From assembly GCA_026985755.1 (NCBI GenBank), contig JALSPX010000080.1, forward strand, positions 1-14,911: a stretch of DNA of 14,911 bases, written 5' to 3'. The notes under the pieces were generated by a model. It searched no databases, was not told the DNA's origin, and saw nothing but the letters and a program-made list of their open reading frames with translations. This stretch comes from Sulfurovum sp. (GTDB lineage: Bacteria > Campylobacterota > Campylobacteria > Campylobacterales > Sulfurovaceae). A program made the position numbers and the translations under genes. Shown here one piece after another: positions 1 through 6,863 of the stretch (position 1 is its first letter; each line of letters begins with the position of its first letter).

Positions 1-291
1 GGGAGAAAGTATATGCACTTTTGTGTTGTTCTTATATTTTTTAAGGTAGTAGAGTGTGGCAAAGGTGTTGTACCCTAAACCAAAACAGATATCTAAAATC
101 GTTAATTTTTCTTTATGAGAGTTGAGAGAAAAAACGGGCTTCACATGTTTTTCCAAACTCTCATGCAGGGCACCATCTTTGGTAGAGTGATAGGGTTCAT
201 CAAACTCTTTAGAGTAAAGTGTATGGCTACCATCCTCGCAAAGAACAAGCTCTTTTTGAGGACGTAATTTTGTATTATAAACCAATCTCAT
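1..291 (-). CDS. MnmC/MnmD-like tRNA 5-methylaminomethyl-2-thiouridine methyltransferase, 5' part only (runs off left edge)
   Basis: Reading the minus strand from the ATG at 291 gives 97 codons without a stop up to the window edge. The visible protein has the run DGSHTLYSKEF, then EPYHS and GALHES, followed by a hydrophobic strand and the glycine-rich LDICFGLGYNT. These fit the N-terminal half of the DUF752/MnmC1 methyltransferase domain, whose glycine loop binds S-adenosylmethionine. The family methylates the wobble uridine (nm5s2U to mnm5s2U) in tRNA. Only about the first third of such a domain is present, so the MnmC2 oxidase domain (fused MnmC versus stand-alone MnmD) cannot be judged. 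The start overlaps the 3' end of the preceding gene by 17 nt, with an AAAGAG ribosome-binding sequence just upstream, so translation is probably coupled. Confidence 0.75.
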   Translation of the reverse strand, partial: MRLVYNTKLRPQKELVLCEDGSHTLYSKEFDEPYHSTKDGALHESLEKHVKPVFSLNSHKEKLTILDICFGLGYNTFATLYYLKKYKNNTKVHILSP

Positions 292-586
292 CTAGCTCTT
301 TAAATGCAAAAGCAGAGACCACATCTTCTAGTGTCTCTTCATTACGTTTGACAAGGCACATCATACCCTCGTTCATAAAATCAAGGTAGTTTTCGAACTT
401 ATTATCAAATACAACAAAATCTATCCACTCTATGCCTGATTGTGTTCTATCTTCATGAAAAACAACAGATTTTGCTTTACCATCGACAAACTCTATAATA
501 GCCCATGTTTTCATTTGTGCTATAGAAACAATTTTAGCTTGCATATCATTACTGCTATCTACAGGAACTAATATATATACACTCAT
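275..586 (-). CDS. Conserved-looking hypothetical protein, 103 aa, between luxS and the mnmC-like gene
   Basis: I do not recognise this gene with confidence. It encodes a soluble, acidic 103-residue protein with no signal peptide or membrane segment. The N-terminal half alternates short hydrophobic strands (VYILVPVD, WAIIEFVDG, SVVFHED); the C-terminal half is more helical, with a single cysteine in MMCLVKR. The alternating pattern is faintly like the NifX/NifB-C small alpha/beta fold, but no family motif is secure. The ATG overlaps the luxS stop codon by 1 nt (TAATG), and the gene overlaps the mnmC-like gene by 17 nt. Such tight packing argues that it is a real, translationally coupled gene. 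A role in tRNA modification or methyl-cycle metabolism is only a guess from its neighbours. Confidence 0.7.
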   Translation of the reverse strand: MSVYILVPVDSSNDMQAKIVSIAQMKTWAIIEFVDGKAKSVVFHEDRTQSGIEWIDFVVFDNKFENYLDFMNEGMMCLVKRNEETLEDVVSAFAFKELDEIGL

Positions 587-1101
587 TATTGGTTTGCCTC
601 TTTGAGTTGTTTTTTACTCATTTTGAGTTTTTTGTTGCTCATTTTCCCAATCCCTCTACTTATGACGGTATCGGCAATCTCTTGTGCTTCATCTAGTGAA
701 TGCATCTGATAGGTCCCACACTGATATAAGTTAAGCTCAGGAATATCCTTCTCACTTTTTACATTGAGTACATCTTGCATAGACTTTTTCCATGCTTTGG
801 CTACTTTTTTAGCCTTTGGTGCACCGAGTAGAGACATATAAAACCCTGTACGACAGCCCATAGGTGAAAGGTCGATGATTTCTACATCATCCGAGTTCAA
901 GTGGTCTCGCATAAAACCTGCAAAGAGATGCTCCAAAGTATGGATACCACGCTCTGGAAGTATCTCTTCATTAGGCACACAAAAACGCAAATCGTATACC
1001 GTAATCTCATCACCACTCGGGCTACTCATTTTTTTGGCTACTCTCACTGCTGGTGCTATCATCTTGGTATGGTCTACTGTAAAACTGTCTAATAATGGCA
1101 T
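586..1101 (-). CDS. luxS: S-ribosylhomocysteine lyase LuxS
   Basis: 171 residues, the usual LuxS length. LuxS cleaves S-ribosylhomocysteine to homocysteine and DPD, the precursor of autoinducer-2, in the activated methyl cycle in the cytoplasm. The zinc/catalytic motif HTLEH is at residues 54-58 (His54 and His58 as ligands, Glu57 as general base), followed by LFAGFMRDHLN. The catalytic cysteine is in MGCRTGFY (Cys83), and the third metal ligand is in YQCGTYQMHS (Cys128). All key residues are intact, so the enzyme should be active. The C-terminal 18 residues are lysine-rich, a basic tail of unclear meaning. The start is supported by AAGGAA 5 nt upstream of the ATG and the conserved opening MPLLDSFTVDHT. 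It is the first gene of a tight minus-strand cluster. Confidence 0.97.
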   Translation of the reverse strand: MPLLDSFTVDHTKMIAPAVRVAKKMSSPSGDEITVYDLRFCVPNEEILPERGIHTLEHLFAGFMRDHLNSDDVEIIDLSPMGCRTGFYMSLLGAPKAKKVAKAWKKSMQDVLNVKSEKDIPELNLYQCGTYQMHSLDEAQEIADTVISRGIGKMSNKKLKMSKKQLKEANQ

Positions 1102-1106
1102 AGTAT

Positions 1107-1112
1107 TTCCTT
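1107..1112 (-). promoter_or_regulatory. luxS ribosome-binding site
   Basis: On the minus strand AAGGAA lies 5 nt upstream of the luxS ATG (1099-1101). It supports the annotated start. Confidence 0.65.
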
Positions 1113-1124
1113 CTAATTTTTCAA

Positions 1125-1130
1125 ATTATA
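1125..1130 (-). promoter_or_regulatory. Probable sigma-70 -10 box of luxS (extended type)
   Basis: The minus strand reads TGTTATAAT here, a perfect TATAAT with an upstream TGN extension, preceded by a T-rich stretch as is usual for Campylobacterota promoters that lack a clear -35. The start of transcription would fall near 1118, giving a leader of about 17 nt that just holds the AAGGAA site. The 7-nt tandem units at 1139-1173 begin 9 bp upstream, so they occupy the -20 to -50 region of this promoter. Confidence 0.6.
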
Positions 1131-1138
1131 ACAAAATA

Positions 1139-1173
1139 AATGAGGAATGAGGAGCGAGGAATTAAGAATGAGG
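1139..1173. repeat. Five tandem 7-nt units (AATGAGG type) upstream of luxS
   Basis: The plus strand divides exactly into heptamers: AATGAGG, AATGAGG, AGCGAGG, AATTAAG, AATGAGG. Three are identical and two differ by two positions each. The strand is purine-only apart from the substitutions, giving strong strand asymmetry. It lies immediately upstream of the luxS -10 box in non-coding DNA. Confidence 0.75.
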
Positions 1174-1183
1174 AAAATCTTCA

Positions 1184-1332
1184 GAAAAGTTTGGATTTTG
1201 TGCATATATAGCGTATAAATATTTCATGTTAAGTTACTGTAAATTTGGTTGGGTTTTAGAAAAGCTCAGATTTGGTGCTATATAAGCGTATAAAGATTTC
1301 TTTTGAATTTGTAGTAGATTTGGCTGAATGGG
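1184..1332. repeat. Imperfect tandem duplication, period about 75 bp, two copies
   Basis: Copy A (about 1184-1252) and copy B (about 1259-1330) align over roughly 70 bp. Anchors are GAAAAG at 1184 and 1259, the 9-mer GCGTATAAA at 1211 and 1286, and a shared AATTTGGTTGGG / GATTTGGCTGAATGGG end. The two exact anchors are both 75 bp apart. Identity is roughly 70 percent by eye, so the duplication is old or under little constraint. No gene with a ribosome-binding site was found on either strand. Confidence 0.6.
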
Positions 1333-1393
1333 AGTTGTGTAGAGAAAGAGCTTACTCATAGTAAGTGACTGAACGGAACAACTTCCATTCAGT
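1324..1393. repeat. Nested and mutually exclusive inverted repeats between porB and luxS
   Basis: Two pairings compete for the same sequence. The long-range pair is CTGAATGGGAGTTGT (1324-1338) with ACAACTTCCATTCAG (1378-1392), 14 of 15 matching. The local pair is ACTGAACGGAA (1368-1378) with TTCCATTCAGT (1383-1393), loop CAAC, 10 of 11 matching, the exception being a G-U wobble in minus-strand RNA. A smaller hairpin, CTTACT/AGTAAG (1351-1356 and 1360-1365, loop CAT), sits between. The region starts 29 nt beyond the porB stop on the transcribed strand. No U-run follows the local stem, so a classic terminator is not obvious. Confidence 0.6.
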
Positions 1394-1421
1394 CGAATAT
1401 GCTGCAAAAGCAGAAGAAAGA

Positions 1422-2375
1422 TTATACTCTTGCTTCTTCGCGGCGTTGTAATCGTGCCCAATCCTCATCAATATCTTTTTGGATTTTATCAATAATATGT
1501 CTATACTCTGGTTTAAACAAGTGTTTATAACGCCCTTGTGCTCCAAGGTAATCTTCTACTTTCAATACATTTTTTGGTCTGTAAAGAATGTTTAGCTCAT
1601 GCCCATCAATGATTTCATACATTGGGAACATAAGAGAATCTACAGCCAAGTCTGTAATAGAGATAGTGTCTTTTGGCTCAAATTTCCACTCAGTACAACA
1701 TGGAGAAACCGTGTTGATAAAACATGGTCCTTCAGTCTCTAGTGCTTTCTGGAAACCTTTTGCCATCATTTTCCACTTGTTTGGTGCAAGCTGTGCCACA
1801 TAAGGAGAGCCATGTGCTGCCATGATAGAAACGATATCTTTTTTCTTCTCTTTTTTACCGTATGAGTGTGTACCTGCAACAGATGTTGAAGTCGTCGCAC
1901 CAATAGGTGTAGCTGATGATCTCTGACCACCTGTGTTGGCATAGTTTTCATTGTCTAGACAGATGTATGTAAAGTCATGTTGTCTTTCAAATGCACCTGA
2001 AAGCCATTGGAAACCAATATCAAAAGTAGAACCATCACCACCAAATGCGACAAATTTTACTGGGGCATCGTTGTCTTTAAGCGTACCTTTTTTCTTTCTT
2101 ACTTTGTGCATGACTTGTGCAGCAGAGACTGAAGTCGCAGCATTTTCAAACCCGATGTGGATCCATGAAGTATCCCATGAAGTAAATGGATATACCGCTG
2201 TTGATACTTCAAGACAACCAGTGTTTGCAGAGACAACCAAGTTATCATCTGTACAGTTCATAAGCTCTCTAACAATCATAGAGTGCGCACAACCAGGACA
2301 GAGCGTATGTGCACCCTCAAATCTATCGTTGCTTGTTGAAAATTCTTTTAAGTTTTTTATTGATGTAATTGCCAT
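1422..2375 (-). CDS. porB: Pyruvate:ferredoxin/flavodoxin oxidoreductase, beta subunit
   Basis: 317 residues, the length expected for the separate beta subunit of four-subunit POR. It binds thiamine diphosphate and one [4Fe-4S] cluster in the cytoplasmic enzyme that interconverts pyruvate + CoA with acetyl-CoA + CO2 + reduced carrier. Visible are the cluster cysteines CPGC (26 and 29) with Cys54 in NTGCLEV, the TPP/Mg motif GDGS (113-116) continuing to NENYANTGGQ (142-150), and a late cysteine pair CC (226-227) that may supply the fourth ligand. The start is 2 nt after the porA stop with AAAGGAGC upstream, so it is the last gene of the operon. Its length, together with the 410-residue alpha subunit, fits POR better than the shorter 2-oxoglutarate enzyme OorB. 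Confidence 0.93.
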   Translation of the reverse strand: MAITSIKNLKEFSTSNDRFEGAHTLCPGCAHSMIVRELMNCTDDNLVVSANTGCLEVSTAVYPFTSWDTSWIHIGFENAATSVSAAQVMHKVRKKKGTLKDNDAPVKFVAFGGDGSTFDIGFQWLSGAFERQHDFTYICLDNENYANTGGQRSSATPIGATTSTSVAGTHSYGKKEKKKDIVSIMAAHGSPYVAQLAPNKWKMMAKGFQKALETEGPCFINTVSPCCTEWKFEPKDTISITDLAVDSLMFPMYEIIDGHELNILYRPKNVLKVEDYLGAQGRYKHLFKPEYRHIIDKIQKDIDEDWARLQRREEARV

Positions 2376-2377
2376 CT

Positions 2378-3610
2378 TTAGCTCCTTTTACTCTTAAAGA
2401 AACCAAGTTTTGGTCCTCTAAGGTTTACAAATTGTTGGATATCTGTTGTAATATGTCCAGCATCCGCGTTGGCTTGCTGCTCTTTAAATATCGTTTTTAA
2501 GTTTTCGATAGAGATATCTCTACCACCAAGACCATAAATGTAGTTTGTTACTAGTGGTCTAGACTCAGAAGTCATCATTGCTGCTGAAACTTCATTATAG
2601 AATGCACCCATAGCTCCACCTGGAGATGAACGATCAGTTACACCGATGGATTTTACATTTTTGAGTACCTCTCGTAACTCTTCATAAGGAAAAGGTCTAA
2701 AAACACGCATCGCAACCACACCTGCTTTAACACCCTCTTTTCTCATCTCTTTGGCTGCAACTCTTGCAGACTCTACAGTCGTACCAAGTCCGATAATACA
2801 AACTTCAGCATCTTCCATATCATACGCTTCAACTCTTTTGTATTCTCTGCCTGTCAAGGCTTTGAATTCAGCAAAAACTTCTTCAATCACTGGTACTGAG
2901 TCCATGATAGCTTTGTGTTGTTTTGCTTTGTGTTCAAAGTGCCAATCTTCTTCTGTCTGTGCACCATAAGTTACAGGTCTAGAGAAGTCAAGCATATCAT
3001 CTACAGGATCGATAGTCCCTACAAATTTTTTCGCTGCTTCGTTTGATAGAGGATAGACATTTTGTGCTGTGTGCGATGTGATAAATCCATCTTGGTGCAC
3101 CATCATTGGTAATCTTACATCATGATGCTCAGCAATTCTAAATGCACACAGTGCAAGATCATACGCTTCTTGTGCATTAAATGCTGAAACTTGCAACCAA
3201 CCACAATCACGACCTAAATACATATCTGCATGGTCACCACGTACATTCAACGGAGAAGCAAGAGCACGGTTTACAACATTCAATACAATTGGAAGTCTCA
3301 TACCAGATGCTTGGTAAAGTACCTCAACCATCAATGCAAAACCTTGTGATGATGTAGCTGTTGCTACACGACCTCCTGCTGCTGATGCACCGATACACCC
3401 AGACATTGCTGCATGTTCAGACTCAACCATAATAAATTCACCATCGATATATCCATTACCTACGTATGAGCCATAGTTTTCAACAATGGGTGTCGATGGT
3501 GTAATAGGATACGCAACAACCACATCTACATCTGCTTGTCTTAATGCTTGAGATGCTGCATAGTTACCATCCCAAACTTCTCTTTCATTTACTTCAAATT
3601 CTACTGCCAT
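2378..3610 (-). CDS. porA: Pyruvate:ferredoxin/flavodoxin oxidoreductase, alpha subunit
   Basis: 410 residues. This subunit contributes the pyrimidine-binding side of the thiamine diphosphate site and the substrate pocket. Visible motifs are YPITPST (34-40), ESEHAAMSGCIGASAAGGR (63-81), TSSQG (86-90), the run NRALASPLNVRGDHADM (114-130) and HQDGFITSH near 170. A Rossmann-like C-terminal half with VCIIGLGTTVESAR fits the transketolase C-terminal domain. It lies 9 nt downstream of porD and 2 nt upstream of porB. In autotrophic Campylobacterota POR can run in the pyruvate-synthase direction, fixing CO2 onto acetyl-CoA beside the reductive TCA cycle; direction cannot be read from this sequence. 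No frameshift or missing motif was seen. Confidence 0.94.
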   Translation of the reverse strand: MAVEFEVNEREVWDGNYAASQALRQADVDVVVAYPITPSTPIVENYGSYVGNGYIDGEFIMVESEHAAMSGCIGASAAGGRVATATSSQGFALMVEVLYQASGMRLPIVLNVVNRALASPLNVRGDHADMYLGRDCGWLQVSAFNAQEAYDLALCAFRIAEHHDVRLPMMVHQDGFITSHTAQNVYPLSNEAAKKFVGTIDPVDDMLDFSRPVTYGAQTEEDWHFEHKAKQHKAIMDSVPVIEEVFAEFKALTGREYKRVEAYDMEDAEVCIIGLGTTVESARVAAKEMRKEGVKAGVVAMRVFRPFPYEELREVLKNVKSIGVTDRSSPGGAMGAFYNEVSAAMMTSESRPLVTNYIYGLGGRDISIENLKTIFKEQQANADAGHITTDIQQFVNLRGPKLGFFKSKRS

Positions 3611-3619
3611 TATGACCCC

Positions 3620-4090
3620 TTATTTCTTTTCTTTTTTCTTTTTTTCAGGCCATGATGCTAATGCATCACCCAAATCTTCATATTCACTAAACATTAAAAG
3701 TGATTTTGGGTTTGTTGGACATACTTCCACACAAACTTCACACCCTTTACAGTGGTCATAGTCAATTCCTAACATCTGTTTATCTCTAGATAAAATAGAT
3801 GAATCTGGACACCATACCCAACAGTTTTGACAGTCAATACAAACATCAATATTAAATACAGGCTTAATGACTCTCCATGATGAAACAGTAGCACTGTATG
3901 AATTGTAATCAGAGTAGTTTCTCTCTTCTGCTTTTTGATTAGCAACATTTGAAGCATCACCCTCAAATGCTGGAAGCACTGAACCTTGTGTTACTTCATT
4001 CCAACCATATAAATCTTGTCCTGCTTCAAGCTGAAAGCGACCTCTTTTTTCATTTGCTAATAGGTTTAAATCTTGTTGTTCTACTGACAT
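3620..4090 (-). CDS. porD: Pyruvate:ferredoxin/flavodoxin oxidoreductase, delta (ferredoxin-like) subunit
   Basis: 156 residues with an 8Fe ferredoxin domain at the C-terminal half. The first cluster motif has cysteines 84, 87, 90 and 94 (CIDCQNCWVWCP), the second 114, 117, 120 and 124 (CKGCEVCVEVCP), enough for two [4Fe-4S] clusters. The subunit passes electrons from the beta subunit to the external ferredoxin or flavodoxin. About 80 residues precede the first cluster, a longer N-terminal section than in minimal delta subunits, and the C-terminus ends in a very lysine-rich tail. It lies between porC (9 nt upstream) and porA (9 nt downstream) in the usual Campylobacterota order. Confidence 0.93.
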   Translation of the reverse strand: MSVEQQDLNLLANEKRGRFQLEAGQDLYGWNEVTQGSVLPAFEGDASNVANQKAEERNYSDYNSYSATVSSWRVIKPVFNIDVCIDCQNCWVWCPDSSILSRDKQMLGIDYDHCKGCEVCVEVCPTNPKSLLMFSEYEDLGDALASWPEKKKKEKK

Positions 4091-4099
4091 ATACTATCC

Positions 4100-4663
4100 T
4101 TACTTAACTTCATTGTATGCTCTGGTAATTGCTTCCATGTTCGCATCAATAATTTTTTGTGGAAACTTTTTAAGTACTCTTTTCATGTTTTCCAAGAAAT
4201 AATCTAGTTCAAACATTCCTGAAACCTTCACAAAGGCACCAAGCATTGGTGAATTTGGCATAGATCTCTTAATCGTATCCAATGAAATCTGAACACAGTC
4301 AACAACATATACTCTATCTTCTTTACCCTCTAATGCGGGAATCGCTTTAATCAGTTCATCTTTTGAAAGATGTGAAGTGATAATATATTTTGTTGTTGGT
4401 TTATCATTCATGGTAATATCATCTGTCATTGCCAAAGCAGGATCAATAACAAGTACATAATCAGGCATCATAAATTTCGCATGATCAAAAATTTGTTCAT
4501 CAGAGATTCTATTATACGCTCTTAGGGCTGCCCCTCTTTTTGCAGAACCATACAACGCAAATGCCTGTACTTCTTTCCCCGTTGTTGCAACAACATCGCC
4601 TAGCCCTTTTGCGCCAGATACAGCACCTTGACCAGCACGACTGTGCCATCTAATTTCTGTCAT
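4100..4663 (-). CDS. porC: Pyruvate:ferredoxin/flavodoxin oxidoreductase, gamma subunit
   Basis: 187 residues, the expected gamma-subunit length. The N-terminus MTEIRWHSRAGQGAVSGAKG carries the family signature RAGQGA (9-14), followed by ALYGSAKRGAALRAYNRIS, which in this family helps bind CoA. It is the first gene of the four-gene operon and called porC here; some authors use porG for this subunit. The start is supported by AGGAGA 5 nt upstream of the ATG. A TATAAT on the minus strand about 70 nt upstream is the likely operon promoter. Confidence 0.93.
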   Translation of the reverse strand: MTEIRWHSRAGQGAVSGAKGLGDVVATTGKEVQAFALYGSAKRGAALRAYNRISDEQIFDHAKFMMPDYVLVIDPALAMTDDITMNDKPTTKYIITSHLSKDELIKAIPALEGKEDRVYVVDCVQISLDTIKRSMPNSPMLGAFVKVSGMFELDYFLENMKRVLKKFPQKIIDANMEAITRAYNEVK

Positions 4664-4733
4664 GATTTCTCCTATTTAGTATCGTAATATTTCCCCTATT
4701 GTAATGCCCACCCTCTTAAATGGTGTTGAAAAT

Positions 4734-4739
4734 ATTATA
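4734..4739 (-). promoter_or_regulatory. Probable -10 box of the porCDAB operon
   Basis: A perfect TATAAT on the minus strand, inside the short AT-rich gap between the HAD gene's stop (4754) and porC (start 4663). It would give a leader of about 65 nt. No strong -35 is visible, as is common in Campylobacterota. It also suggests the por operon is transcribed separately from the transporter/HAD pair. Confidence 0.5.
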
Positions 4740-4753
4740 TTTTTGGATGAATA

Positions 4754-5395
4754 TTATCTCTTTGCTATAAATTGTACAGCCTCAAATGCATCTTGATAAA
4801 TATTATCAGTACATTTTTTTAAACTTTCCATAGTAGAATAACCACATGTAAGCCCCACAGAATAGACATTTGCTGAAGATGCTGAGAGCATATCCATACA
4901 AGTATCTCCAATCATCCAAACCTCTTTTGTAACCTTAGGTAACTTTGCTAAAGCTTTTTGTATAGGTTCAGGATGTGGCTTGGGGTACATAACATCTTCT
5001 CTGCCTATAAGTACTTCAAAATACTCCATAAGTTGCATATTTTCGAGTAATTCAATAGAATATTTGGCTGTTTTAGTTGTCACTACACCCAATATTGCAT
5101 ATCTACTTGCAAGCTTGACTGCTTCTCTTGCATTAGGGAGTAAAATAGTTTTTGAGAGAAATATCTTACGGTAATGCATTTTATAAGCGTTAACATATTC
5201 CCAGACTTGATTCTCTTTGACCCCTAGTGTAGAGAACATTACATCTAAAGGATGTCCAATCTCTGCTTTAATCAGTTCATCATTGGGCACTTCATCACCA
5301 AAGGCTTGAAAGGCTACAGAAAAACTCTCCAAGATAGCTTCGGTTGAGTCAATCAGTGTACCATCTAAATCAAAGAGTATAATTTTATTTTTCAT
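4754..5395 (-). CDS. HAD-superfamily hydrolase, phosphoglycolate-phosphatase/PpaX-like
   Basis: 213 residues with all four HAD motifs: motif I FDLDGT (nucleophile Asp9, acid/base Asp11), motif II around VVTTK (Thr106), motif III lysine in YPKPHPEP (Lys139) and motif IV GDTCMD (Asp164, Asp168). A helical cap lies between motifs I and II, subclass IA, as in phosphoglycolate phosphatase, PpaX and beta-phosphoglucomutase. It should be an active cytoplasmic phosphatase, but the substrate cannot be read from sequence. The start overlaps the 3' end of the upstream transporter gene by 11 nt and has AAGGAG 6 nt before the ATG, so the two are probably co-translated. A phosphoglycolate role would suit a CO2-fixing cell but is only one option. 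Confidence 0.85.
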   Translation of the reverse strand: MKNKIILFDLDGTLIDSTEAILESFSVAFQAFGDEVPNDELIKAEIGHPLDVMFSTLGVKENQVWEYVNAYKMHYRKIFLSKTILLPNAREAVKLASRYAILGVVTTKTAKYSIELLENMQLMEYFEVLIGREDVMYPKPHPEPIQKALAKLPKVTKEVWMIGDTCMDMLSASSANVYSVGLTCGYSTMESLKKCTDNIYQDAFEAVQFIAKR

Positions 5396-6863
5396 GCATC
5401 TCCTTTTTGGGGTCTGGATTGAACATCCATATCGTCACAATTGGCACGATAAATCCTACTATGATTACTATCCAAAGCAAGATACCCAAATCATCATAAT
5501 TGGCAGGGCTAACAACTGTGCCTTTTTCTTTTATCTCCCGTGTGAGTACAAATACTTTGTTCAAGTATTTACTAAAAAGCCCCGAAGCACTAAGCGCAAT
5601 ATTCATCAACGATGCCATAAGAGCAAACCACGTACCCTTTTTACCCTCAGGCGCATAGATGGCTACAAGGGTCAGCATTAGCACCCCTGCAATATAATCA
5701 AAAGGAGATGCCAATGCAGTATCTACTAGTGCAACTGTACGTGCATCAAGCCCTAGCAATGTATGTATATTATAGTACATTGCCAAAATAGGTAAAGAGA
5801 GTATTGTGCTGATCACTGTCAAAAATATAAGCACTTTTCCGATAGACCTATCGACAATGAATTTGGCTGCAAACCACATACCCGCAAGTGCAATCCCCCC
5901 ACCTATCATAGAGAGCTTAGCAAAAAAGGCTTCATCAAATTTGAGTACATCTATCTCCCACCATTGAAGTGCAGGACCTACCGAAGGCATTGCCCTGTAG
6001 ACAAAAATCACTATCATCGCCATTTTAATGTGTTTAATCGTATCCTCATCTAAATCTGCAATGAGTGTATTGAGTAGATATAAAACGATTCCTAAAGAAA
6101 CGACAAAAACAATCTCTTGTGAGTAGGGTACATCATTATACCCCATCAAAATCACAAACACAGCAAACAACACTCCTCCAAATAAAACTTGTTTATTTAA
6201 AGGAGATGGAGCAACAGGATTAAGTTTAACTACTAAAATCCCAATTATGGAAAGGATAGGAATAAACAAAGAGAGTTTAAAAACTGTTTCATAGTCATAG
6301 ATATCTGCCAGCTCTCCACCAAGCCAACCCATAATAAAGATTGCCAGTCCCAAAGAGAGACGAGACAAGACTTGTATGGTAGCCAACTCTTTTTTAATCT
6401 CTTCGTCTGATTGTGTGGTATCTACCACTTCTGTTGTCATCGTATCTGCTACCACATCTTGCATCACAAAACCCACCACACCCAATACAGAAGCAAAAAT
6501 ATAGACACTCTCTTTACTATAAGCAGCTATCCATTGATGTTCTCCTACGATACCTATAAGTAGCACCGTACTCAAAGTCATAAGAATCGCCCCTATAAAT
6601 ACATAGACTTTTCGGTTGGAACCAAAAATAGTGACTGAGTCTACCAGCTGACCAAATATCATTTTAATCGTCCAAGGTACCGTGAGCCACACCCCAAGTG
6701 CTACCAAATCTTCTGCACTTAAAGCCAACTCTTTTTTGACCCAAAAGTCTTTTGCTATGGCTACAAATACACTAGAGCCATAGGCAAAGTAAATAAGAAG
6801 CAAAGGAATATATCGTACACGTATTGCACGAATGGGTGTCATTATAATATCAATTAAACTCAT
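5385..6863 (-). CDS. BT1/MFS-type integral membrane transporter
   Basis: 492 residues with about 12-14 hydrophobic segments along the whole length, an inner-membrane carrier. The region after the second segment reads VPWTIKMIFGQLVDSVTIFG and then RKVYVFIGA. This resembles the BT1 (biopterin/folate transporter) branch of the major facilitator superfamily, where a proline, an acidic D and a following basic loop form the signature. Known BT1 members include eukaryotic folate/biopterin carriers; the bacterial substrate is generally unknown, so no transport specificity is assigned. The ATG was taken because the next methionine would remove part of the amphipathic N-terminus; no strong Shine-Dalgarno sequence is apparent. 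It is transcribed divergently from the first SQR gene and overlaps the HAD gene by 11 nt. Confidence 0.75.
   Translation of the reverse strand: MSLIDIIMTPIRAIRVRYIPLLLIYFAYGSSVFVAIAKDFWVKKELALSAEDLVALGVWLTVPWTIKMIFGQLVDSVTIFGSNRKVYVFIGAILMTLSTVLLIGIVGEHQWIAAYSKESVYIFASVLGVVGFVMQDVVADTMTTEVVDTTQSDEEIKKELATIQVLSRLSLGLAIFIMGWLGGELADIYDYETVFKLSLFIPILSIIGILVVKLNPVAPSPLNKQVLFGGVLFAVFVILMGYNDVPYSQEIVFVVSLGIVLYLLNTLIADLDEDTIKHIKMAMIVIFVYRAMPSVGPALQWWEIDVLKFDEAFFAKLSMIGGGIALAGMWFAAKFIVDRSIGKVLIFLTVISTILSLPILAMYYNIHTLLGLDARTVALVDTALASPFDYIAGVLMLTLVAIYAPEGKKGTWFALMASLMNIALSASGLFSKYLNKVFVLTREIKEKGTVVSPANYDDLGILLWIVIIVGFIVPIVTIWMFNPDPKKEMHEK

Noticed and set aside
275..586. Calling the 103-residue protein a NifX-family protein
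   Set aside because: Only a general strand-helix pattern is seen; no conserved motif supports it.
875..1150. Plus-strand open frame of 91 codons opposite luxS
   Set aside because: It is antisense to a clearly coding luxS with intact motifs, has no homology-like features and no ribosome-binding site.
1234..1546. Minus-strand frames of 75 and 64 codons spanning the porB 3' end and the repeat region
   Set aside because: They overlap porB's end in other frames, lack ribosome-binding sites, and their sequence is composed of the imperfect repeats.
1951..2397. Plus-strand open frame of 148 codons opposite porB
   Set aside because: Antisense shadow of porB; the real gene has all TPP and cluster motifs on the minus strand.
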